Assembly (NCBI RefSeq): GCF_036373705.1
Contig: NC_089855.1
Location: forward strand, 11,861,219-11,925,218
DNA: 64,000 nucleotides
Direction: 5' to 3'
From: Amia ocellicauda
Lineage: Eukaryota > Chordata > Actinopteri > Amiiformes > Amiidae
Made by a program: the position numbers and the translations under genes. Of the stretch, positions 39,064-48,605 are shown piece by piece. A model generated the notes under the pieces. The model did not search any database, was not told the DNA's origin, and saw only the letters and a program-made list of their open reading frames with translations. Position 1 is the stretch's first letter. Each line of letters opens with the position of its first letter.

Positions 39064-40784
39064 GACTCTCACTCTCATTCTTGTTAATTTCATTGCTTTA
39101 AACTGATCTCGCTCAAATACTTAAAAAGCAGTTTGAAAACCTGAAGGCATCATTAGTCCGACTTCTTCTTTTAAGAATGGCAGGAGGGGCAAACAATATA
39201 CTCCCAAATATTAGATTTGAGTCCTAGCAGTTGCTGTGTACCTGTTTAAATTGTCATAAAATATATTTGGTGGAGTTTGTGAGATTAGATAAGAACTGTT
39301 GGACATTCACCACATAAAACATACTAGGGACACCTAATGTGACCTAATGTTAAGACTATGCACTTTATATGTTTAGAGAGGAGCTCCACAAACATGGCTT
39401 CAGTAGATAAACCATGTGCCTTAATTAGGGTTATCAGGTGTAAAAACATCTGAACTGGTATTGAGATGGGTGGACACTGCTGGATCTTCATGTCTTACTG
39501 ACATAACCATTGTTTTTATTAGAAATGTGTTTAGCAGATTGAGTCTTTATGTTTGAACAAGCCTGACTGATGAGAGGCTGTTGTGACACTACAAAGAGCA
39601 ATGTCAGCTCAAACTGGACTAAATCAGTTCGTTTTCACCTCAGTCAAACTACTGTGTCATGGATCTAGTTTTTTATTTTGTAAATCTACAAATGTTTTAG
39701 CAGTCTTCACTCTATTTTGCATTCACATCTTTTTTAATCAAATTAATTATGTTTGACTGACAAAATGATCATGCCCAATGTGGTCTAGGATTTAAAAACA
39801 CTAGGACTTTTTCCAAATTTCCAACTGTGGTACATTACATGACTGTGTTTTAAACTAAAAAAAAACTAAGCCCAATATACGTATCGTGTCTTTATTTACA
39901 CATTTAATTAAAAATGTTGTCAAATATCTCAGTTTAGTTGGCCATTTGAGAATCAGATAGTACTGGACCAAAAAATTGCACAGAAATGTATCAGAAGGGT
40001 GTCACATTCTCCTTGATATAGTATCTGCCTATTCACCAATACTATTTTAACATTTATCATATGATCCAAATTATTATTTTGAAAAGATGGTATTCATTCA
40101 TGTTATTTCTATATGACAGATTTATAAAAAGTAAATGAATAAATAAGACTCTGGCCACCTGAATCTAAATCGGAGTCTTTAGACTGTGATTCAATTGCAG
40201 CAATATGCAGGAAAACAATCCACCCCCCCGGGGAAATCATAGCTTTTCTCAGCAGGTTGCCCTACTAGTAGATCAGTACCTCAAAATAAAATCTTTGCAT
40301 CTTTAGATTTAAAATTAAATTAAAATCGTTACTTCATAACCATATGCTGTAAAAACTGATGTTTTAATTTCCCCCTTTTCTAAATTTAGAAGCAGAAGCA
40401 AAGACAGAAGACAAAGGTGAGTGTTTTTATAAGAATTATATTGGCAGTGATTTATGTGACAATGTAGCTTTCAAATAGCATTGACTGCAAAAAATAGAAA
40501 ACTCTGACTGACCAGACATTCATTTGATCGTAACTTAGGCAGTTCTCTGTGGCTCTTGAATAAATAAGGTAAATGTGATTTATTCTGTTTTTGTCCTAAC
40601 AGAAGCCCGGGAAAAGCGCAGCATGCCAAACTGGGGTTACAGTGCCTCTGATTTCTTTGGCTGGGTGGAGAACCTGCGTGCCCATGGCGGCTATGAGAGG
40701 ATTGATGAGCTCGCCAGAACCTTCTGGGCTCATTTCCCCTCAGCCTCCAGGCTAGGCTATGACACCCCTGAACCTGAGGAGTGA
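38198..40784 (+). CDS. Otospiralin-like secreted peptide (three exons, 90 aa)
   Basis: Joined exons 38198-38261, 40390-40416 and 40603-40784 give 90 codons plus stop; human otospiralin is 89 aa. Residues 1 to about 25 form a signal peptide (RLRVFLLVCTVLLGLLSL core). An acidic spacer then leads to REKR (33-36), a furin-type site, followed by a 54-residue mature segment. The family signature is clear: MPNWGYSASDFFGWV resembles the MPYWPFSTSDFWNYV I recall for otospiralin, and ELARTFWAHFP resembles DMARTFFAHFP. Otospiralin is a small secreted protein of inner-ear fibrocytes; the fish gene's tissue role is unknown to me. The gene sits between nck2 and ecrg4 on the same strand, with a polyA signal at 41023. 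The start codon is chosen because it begins the signal peptide. Family assignment is confident; orthology with mammalian OTOS, which lies elsewhere on human chromosome 2, is less so. Confidence 0.9.
38262..40389 (+). other. Otospiralin-like intron 1
   Basis: It runs GTATGT to TTCTAAATTTAG. It contains the (CA)30 repeat at 39002-39061 and nothing else I can identify. Confidence 0.75.
39002..39061. repeat. (CA)30 microsatellite
   Basis: The longest perfect dinucleotide run in the window, in intron 1 of the otospiralin-like gene. It is likely polymorphic. Confidence 0.98.
40390..40416 (+). CDS. Otospiralin-like exon 2 (27-nt microexon)
   Basis: AAGCAGAAGCAAAGACAGAA... to the donor AAAG|GTGAGT. 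Both ends are phase 1, so it could be skipped without a frameshift. It encodes an acidic/Lys spacer (EAEAKTEDK) between signal peptide and cleavage site. Confidence 0.8.
40603..40784 (+). CDS. Otospiralin-like exon 3 (mature peptide)
   Basis: The acceptor is TTGTCCTAACAG, and it starts in phase 1. It carries REKR, the whole conserved otospiralin domain and the acidic tail DTPEPEE followed by TGA. Confidence 0.92.
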
Positions 40785-41022
40785 ATTAAGTGCAAAAACA
40801 TCTGTGACCACGTGTGGAAAACAACTCGAAGATTTAACCCTGCACACCCCCAGTTCCCTTACAGGCTCTTCCTCAGATACCAAGGATTCTCAAACCGACG
40901 ATTCTCGTGTACTGCGACTGATTTAGTAGAAAAGACTAAATACTCAATGTTTGTGAATTACATGCTAAAACAGTTTCCCACATTATTTGTCTTTGGGATA
41001 TTCACAGCAGTTTTTGATGCTC

Positions 41023-41028
41023 AATAAA
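41023..41028 (+). terminator. Otospiralin-like gene polyadenylation signal
   Basis: AATAAA in GCTCAATAAAATG, 239 nt after the stop codon, giving a short 3'UTR. Confidence 0.75.
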
Positions 41029-41049
41029 ATGTACTTAATTTGGTGTTTT

Positions 41050-43539
41050 GTGCTTTTGAAGTCCTTTTGAAGTCCTTCAAGTATGAGGTATGAATGAACC
41101 ATGTGCAATGGGTTTGTTAGTCTGAAGTCTGAGCTATTCAATCATAAAAATTGATGCACACAAAACCAGGAATTTCAATATGATCAAATAAATGTTCTAT
41201 AAACATCATTTCAGAATCAATATCTGCATATAGATTTCCATTACTGTCAAGTGAACTTGGTCTATATAAGCAAGTGGGTAAATTATTAAGTTACTTCATA
41301 ATTTATACATGGTATTTTGTTTATGGTATATTTATACATTGCTATTATGCCTATGAAAAGTGTCTCGTATACAGTACAGTACACTGTTAATTCCACTGCA
41401 ACATGGTGTGCTAGTAGATCAGACTGTCATAGCATGTTTTTCTTAAATGTCATTGCTGAAACTTTGGAATACTTGAAATGGAAAATAATAGTAAGTCTTC
41501 ACTGTTTTAATTATGTTCTAAAATTGGCTTTATGGTTGGTTGTATTTAAAACTGGGATTTGTAATAGTATAAGGAAGGTAGGGATTACTGAATACACTAG
41601 ACCCAGCATGCAAATGTCAGCCCACATTGATGTTGTTTAATCATGTTAATCAATTAAAAAAGCAAAGAGTCACAGGATCAATTTTGAAATGAACTCATAC
41701 ATCCCCTCTCCTAAAGCACAATATGCACGTGTGGGGGTATTTATCTGGGAGAGTGCAGAATCTATCACTCATATTGAAAGACAACTAAGAAAATCTGAAT
41801 GCATTACTGATTTGAACAAAAACGTGTTCATTTGATCAAGATCCAACGCAGCACATGGTTTTATACTGTATACATTTCTTGTTGAAATACCATAACATTT
41901 CTGTGAGTGACAGAGAAGGCCAGTGCATTGATTTCATTTTGGGGGAAAATACAAAAGAACAGCTGTTCACCTACCTGTCTCCTAACTGGGCACATTGCAT
42001 GAGGATGAGGGATAGATAAGTGCCTTCATCACATTTCCTATTTGTGCACCAACAAAATAATGCCAAACCGCCACATCACCACTTCAGTTGCTCCCTGTAT
42101 GCAATATTGTTACCAACCTGGGCCAGTTTTTAATCTCGCATTCTCTTTTCTCTGGGAGCTGAAAAATGTCCACAAATTGGATGTGTCCATAACACTTCAA
42201 TCCAATAGTTTTAATCAATCTTCATGGTTCACAAACCATCCTAAGCATTTTTCTATATTCTCTTCATCTCAACAAGCCATCTCTTGAGTGTTTCCTTTGC
42301 TATGAACAGATTTATGCAGAACATTACCGTCAAATTAACTGATTCTAAGAAAGCTTTCTGTGACTCTTTCAGTCTTCTTTTCCTTTTTTGCATAGCTTTA
42401 CATTTTTTGATTATTTGTAGTATGTAAATGATGTATCCTTATGAATTGTGTATCCACTGTTATTTAAGTCTGTATTTTATGCACATTATAGTTGGCATAT
42501 GCAGCACATGTGAGGTACACGGCTATTTAACTTATAACAATCTGTAATGTTGAGTGCCTTCTGTTTTTTTTTTTTTTATCCAAATTGAAATGAATTGAGT
42601 CAATTATCGGGCTTAATCAGTCAAACCTCCCATATATTCAAGGTATCCAGTGATTTATGATTTAGAGAGATCTGTAAAACCTGCAGGATTGTGGCTTTTC
42701 AGAAACAGGATTGATCATCCTTGCTATATAGGACCCAGAATTCCATAACATCCATATTAAATAAGGACTTGTTATTTGCTAACTATGTTACTGCTTCTTA
42801 GCCAGTTTCTTATATTTTCTTATTATGTTTTTGTTTTTGAAGGTGATGTTAAACTCTGGGCCGTGTGGATAGTGAATTAAAACCATGAAAACGGTAAGCA
42901 ACTTTTCTACGCCAACTTAAAAATACATTAATGGTATATAAATGATTCTTACCATCTCCTGTTCCTATAATAAAATAATAGCTGAAGAAACGAGAGATTG
43001 TTCTGAGAAGAATAAAAGGTAACTCCGCTCGTTTTATTTTTAATCAGTTTTTAAGGCATTTAATTGCCCTTTTTAAATGAAATATAGGGTACAGTTTTCC
43101 CACTTTTTAAATATTATTAATACAGCATCTGTACAGATCATATTTAGGAACATATCTTGCACACTGTATGTAACCCCTTTTATTGTTCCTTTGCAGCTGA
43201 GAGCACTTTACACTGACCTTGATAATAGACATTCACAAGGTTTTAGTGTTTTCAAGTAATCTGCCATAAAATCTTTCTCGTCTGCTGAGAAGGTCACCAC
43301 TCAGCCTGGGGCACAGAGGTTTCCCGCCTGCACCGACTTCACTTCGTCTCCAGAAATCTCAAGGTGTGATTGAAGGTGCTACAGACATATCATTTAGAAA
43401 GGGTATAATAACCGACAGAGACTATTGACCATGCCAGACAGTGCCTTACAAGCCACACAACTTTGTAGGTGTTACTAAGAGTGGATCGCTCTGAAGTAAT
43501 AAGAGAGCATCTGAAAGCCAAGCTATGTCATGTTAACTA
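41050..43539. other. Intergenic stretch between the otospiralin-like gene and the MITE
   Basis: No recognised gene. Three short segments bracketed by splice-like signals occur at 42843-42893, 42982-43018 and 43197-43259, but they do not join into a convincing protein. Confidence 0.5.
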
Positions 43540-43896
43540 CAGTGGCTATAGAAAGTCTACACCCCCTTTCAAAATGCTCACATTTTGTTGCCTTATAGCC
43601 TGGGATTAAAATGCATTGAAATATAGATTTTCCATTTATCTACACATCCTACCCTACAACTTCCAAATGAAAATATTCTAATATTTGTAGAAGATAATTT
43701 AAAATAAAAACTGAAATAGCATGGCTGAATAAATGTAATGGCAATATTTCAGTTTTGTATTAGTAATATATATATATTAGTTTTTCACAATTAAAACCTT
43801 AACAGTGTGGAGTATGTTGTGTAGTTGAGTGGAAACAAATCCTAATTTAAATGCAAAATGTGAAAAAAAGGGAATGTAGACTTTCTATAGACACTG
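43540..43896. mobile_element. Tc1/mariner-like MITE (357 bp)
   Basis: Preceded by TA. Its ends are inverted repeats: CAGTGGCTATAGAAAGTCTA at the left and TAGACTTTCTATAGACACTG at the right (one mismatch). The inside is AT-rich with no transposase, so it is a non-autonomous miniature element mobilised in trans. The expected TA at its right side is missing because it abuts the next element directly. Confidence 0.85.
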
Positions 43897-44784
43897 CGAT
43901 CAGCCATAACATTATGACCACTGACAGGTGAAGTGAATAACACTGATAATCTCGTTATCATGGCACCTGTCAGTGGGTGGGATATATTAGGCAGTAAGTG
44001 AACATTTTGTCCTCAGAGTTGATGTGTTAGAAGCTGGAAAAATGGGCAGCGTAAGGATCTGAGAGACTTTGACAAGGGCCATATTGTGATGGCTAGATGA
44101 CTGGGTCAGAGCATCTCCAAAATTGCAGCTCTTGTGGGGTGTTCCCGGTCTGCAATGGTCAGTACCTATCAAAGGTCCAAGGAAGGAAAAGCAGTGAACC
44201 GGCGACAGGGTCATGGGCGGCCAAGGCTCATTGATGCACGTGGGGAGCAAAGGCTGGCCCGTGTGGTCCGATCCAACAGACGAGCTACTGTAGCTCAAAT
44301 TGCTGAAAAAGTTAATGCTGGTTCTGATAGAAAGGTGTCAGAACACACAGTGCATCGCAGTTTGTTGCATATGGGGCTGCGTAGCTGCAGACCAGTCAGG
44401 GTGCCCATGCTGACCCCTGTCCACTGCCGAAAGCGCCTACAATGGGCATGTGAGCATCGGAACTGGACCATGGAGCAATGGAAGAAGGTGGCCTGGTCTG
44501 ATAAATCACGAGTTCAAGGTGTTGACTTGGCCTCCAAATTCCCCAGATCTCAATCCAATCGAGCATCTGTGGGATGTGCTGGACAAACAAGTCCGATCCA
44601 TGGAGGCCCCACCTCGCAACTTACAGGACTTAAAGGATCTGCTGCTAACGTCTTGGTGCCAGATACCACAGCACACCTTCAGAGGTCTAATGGAGTCCAT
44701 GGCTCGACGGGTCAGGGCTGTTTTGGCGACAAAAGGAGGACCTACACAATATTAGGCAGGTCATAATCTTATGGCTGATCGGTG
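43897..44784 (+). mobile_element. Internally deleted Tc1-like transposon
   Basis: The left end CGATCAGCCATAACATTATG lacks the first few bases; the right end CTTATGGCTGATCGGTG is followed by TA. It belongs to the same family as the remnant at 830-1284. At about 44510 the transposase jumps from the first catalytic Asp region to the sequence just before the catalytic Glu, removing roughly 350 bp. Confidence 0.9.
44042..44755 (+). pseudogene. Transposase pseudogene of the deleted Tc1-like element
   Basis: It starts MGSVR and then loses frame by about one base near 44056. It continues with an internal TGA at about 44098 where an Arg codon is expected, then reads GCSRSAMVSTYQRSKEGKAV and on to AWSDKSR (first catalytic Asp, with Glu changed to Lys beside it). 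After the deletion the frame shifts to [19 protein letters not shown] (catalytic Glu) and ends ATKGGPTQY. The second Asp is lost, so it has no catalytic capacity. Confidence 0.88.
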
Positions 44785-44786
44785 TA

Positions 44787-47700
44787 TGTATATGAAATAT
44801 AATACTCCTATATGCAAAAAATGATGTATCAGCAAATGTTCAAATGTTACCAACTTTGTCCAAGAAATTGATCCCCATTGCTAAATATCTATCCAACGTC
44901 TTGCATACATTCTAGGTCCTGTTACTTTCCTGGTAATACTCCTTTTGTCACCAGTACATCCCCTGTAGAAGATGAATGCTTCCTTTTCTCTCACCCTCTC
45001 TCTCTCTCTCACACACACGCACACGTACATGCACACGCACACACACAAAATCAGATGAGTACCAACAAGCAGTAAGATACTGTTAACCTCAAGTTAAACT
45101 AAAATGACATTGTCCAAAGAGATCATGGCTGCAATATCAGGACTTGTCAAAATGCTGTTAACGTGTTCGACTCTGAGACAGTACTCTAAATCACAAGGAG
45201 TGTTTAAAGATCTCTGAAGTCTGGTGTCAGTAATTACTCTGCATTATGTTTGTAAAAACAAATATTATAAAATGTTTTCAGGCAGACAAACAAAATCGCA
45301 AAATAGATATTTGATATCTGATTAACCTAAAACTCGAAGGTATAATATTTAACATGCCCTAGGAATACTTCTCTTTAAAGTAATGTGAGATGATTGGTAA
45401 CTCTATATTTGTTATAATTATATTAGTACTCCCAGATATGATAACAAATAAAGTAGTTGTAGCTATATTAATAGTAGCAGTCTAATTTTCCATCAGTTGA
45501 AAAGTTACAAAGTAAAGAATTAATGTGTAATTAAATTACAATAAAAAGCCTCCTGCTCCTCCCGCTCCTAATGATATCTCCCATATGAATGAGGCTTTTT
45601 CCATGGTGCAGTACTTATCAAATTCTTTATGCTTGAGTCACAGAAAACTCATAAAGGTTTCCTGTATATTACTTTGCCTAGGCAGACTGGCTCAGGATTC
45701 AGACAACCTGCCTGTTCGACTCTCGCTGACCTACTTTCACGAACAGAGCTGTGGCTTCACAGAGGGAGAGTTTAATCCTGCAGAGATCAACACTGCTTTT
45801 TTTTTTTTTTTGGTCACTTACAGGGGACACAGGAAAACTTTCACTTTAAGGTAAACTAGCATATTTTTAAAATTCCAGGCCCAAAATAGAAAATTCTGTT
45901 ACTGCTTTTACTGTTTTGCTCTGTGTTGCTGAAATGTGCAGATCAAAACTGATGCATTGCTTCACAGTGTTTGTTTATATATATATATATATATATAAAA
46001 ACCTACAAGAAAAGGGTCTTCTCTGTTTGCAGTCTGCGGTTTATCCCAAGGGAGTACAAACACAGTTTTATCTCTGGAAGAATGTCACAGCAAAGTGCAG
46101 AATGCTAAAGGTATTAGCTCAGATTTAACCACGTTCTTGCCGAGATAAGAAATACTTATATTTATACCTCTCAAGGGATTTCAGAAAGGCTTCTAGGTAC
46201 TAGGCTATTGCTGGATTTTTTTTTTCTTTTCAATTTTAAGTTATTTTGAATAATTGTTTGCCCCAAGTTATTTGTTCCTCATGCATGGAAAGATACGCTT
46301 TCCGTAATACTCAACTTAAGCACATCAGAAATAAGTCTTGTTCTATTACTGCATTCTGGGTATATTCAAGTATTCTGGGAGCATAACATACTTTTCCTAT
46401 TTTGTTTGATTTAACTAGGTGGTTGAATAATTGTTCCTGACCATGTCATTTGGAATATATGTTCATAAATATTCTGAAATCATTGACTTCAGGAATGCCC
46501 TGGGAGCACATGTTTTCACAATTAGCAGCACAGCAGGGCAGTAAGGTTTTCTTTTGTATTTTTATATCTTTATCATATGTGCACTCCAGTTTTCCACTGC
46601 TCTGTTTTTACTTTATTATGTATTATTTTAAATAGTTTTCTGAATTAAAACCATGAATCAGTTTCACAAACCACTGAACACAAAGAACTATAGACACAAT
46701 TATATCTTCACAAATGTTTTTTTTTAAGTTTGCACAGGAATCTTCCATTTAAAACAGCTGAATGGACACATTCACTGAAGGGTTTGCCTGTACAGTCCTG
46801 CATGTAGCTTAGCAGTGAAATTGGATACTTTTGCAAGAAAGGCAGAAAACCCAGATCCATATTACCACAATCTGGCAAAACATTGTGCTGCTGTGGAAAC
46901 TACTGAAAACAGATTTCATAGATATTGAGCCCATAATTGCTTCAATACTGCAATCAGTATAAACACAAAAACATTGACTTTTTCTTCATGGGGTTTCCTG
47001 TCAACTGAGAAATGCAGTGACATCCATCACTCAATATCTAGCATGGAGATTAATAACAGCTTCACAGCTGGCAATTCTACTGGAAGAAACCATTTTTTCC
47101 ACCAAGCATAAACGTATTGTGTCAGCCCATGAGCAATATTAAGGCAAGTTACTAAGGTACACAGAGTAATAATTTGATATTTTACAAGTCTGTTAGTTTC
47201 CAACATAATTTACTTTTTTCTTAAATGAAAAGACCCTGTATTGTAATTTGAATGTGAAACCTGCACCACCCATCTGTATTTAAGTCATAAGACAGACCCA
47301 AAAAAAGTTACATATTTATATAAGTGTTGCTCTTAATGCTGTAATATTAGCTCTTAACTAGAAACCTTCACTGTAAACGTAAAGACTGTTACCTGAAAAC
47401 TGAAACAAAGTGTAATTGTTACTTTGCTTGAAACCAGAGGCCAATGAAAATTGCATTACAAGTTGAGTCCTAAAGTGGACGGTGCAAAGCATGATGGGAT
47501 CGAGCATAATGGCATTGTTTCAAATAATTAATTTATGATTCCAAGCATAACTAAAGAGTTTTACTGGAAGTAGAAATTATAGTAATTCATGTTTTATTGT
47601 ACCTCCATATAAAGCCAAGTATTGCTGTTTGATTAAAAATAGGCTTCATGACAGCAGCTGGCACTTTCAAGGCCACAGGCTTTCATTTTGAAGGAACTCC

Positions 47701-48535
47701 TTATTCACAAGACTGTACCTCCATTCATAGAGCCCCCGAGGGGGCAATCTTGCCACACTGCCTTCCACTGTGACAACATCCTGTGTACCAATTAAATGCG
47801 GTGCAGTATATAAACATCTTCATTAAACACTGAAAGAAAAAAGAAAAATTGAAAGAAAAACATGATGCCAGGAAAATAGAATAGTTCTGTGAAGGGTCTC
47901 TCCTCTTCATGCAGAAATAGAGATGGGGAAAATGTACAGATTGAAGTAAACCCTCAATTAAACTGGCCTGGCAATGAGGATCTTTTATATCAGCCCGTGT
48001 AACTTAATCAGCTCTGTGTCCAACCTCCTCCCAGTTTTACCTCACTAACAGTCCAGGCTTCTTACAGCTGATTCCCAGCAAGGATGTGGGGAGGGGGGGC
48101 ACTCATTATGGTGGCAAAAAGCTGAAAAGTCACCTGGAGAAAATGATTAACCTTAATCATTTAAAGTAGTAATTTAGTAATTTAAAACTAGTATAGCACT
48201 CCCCTCATGTCCTTCGCTTGTGAGGTAGTAATTCATTTCCCCTGGCTTAAAGATATGAATTAAAGATATGAACTAACTACCATCGGAAATACTTGCTTAT
48301 CATGGCAAATAACAAGGAAGAAATCAAATCACATGATACACAGGTGATAATACATTGCTTCTTTAATTTACGTGATAGAAAAACATTCAACCATTTCTGC
48401 ATTTCTGCTGCATGGCTTTGCATTTACCACATTCCTCAGGAAACAACATTTCCTGCAGGAATGTTTGCTTGGTCTCACTTAAAGCTTTTTTCTCTTTGGT
48501 CCGAAGGCACGCAGAGGGGCCCACACTGAAAGACG
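44787..48535. other. Intergenic stretch upstream of ecrg4
   Basis: No gene recognised. It holds CT/CA-rich simple repeats near 44995-45047, a (TA)n run near 45978-45997 and poly-T near 45798-45812. The ecrg4 promoter and any 5'UTR exon must lie near the right end, but I see no clear TATA box or CpG island. Confidence 0.5.
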
Positions 48536-48605
48536 ATGGCTTTCAAAAATCTCCATCTGCAGCTAGTGATTTTAGCTGGGCTTCTTGCTGTACTCGCATT
48601 CTCAG
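48536..48605 (+). CDS. ecrg4: ecrg4 exon 1 (signal peptide)
   Basis: ATG in GACGATGGC, donor TCAG|GTAAAT. Residues 1-23 plus one base (phase 1). Confidence 0.93.

Noticed and set aside
41317..41640. 107-codon plus-strand frame after the otospiralin-like gene
   Set aside because: It lies beyond the polyA signal, has no family similarity and has AT-driven composition.
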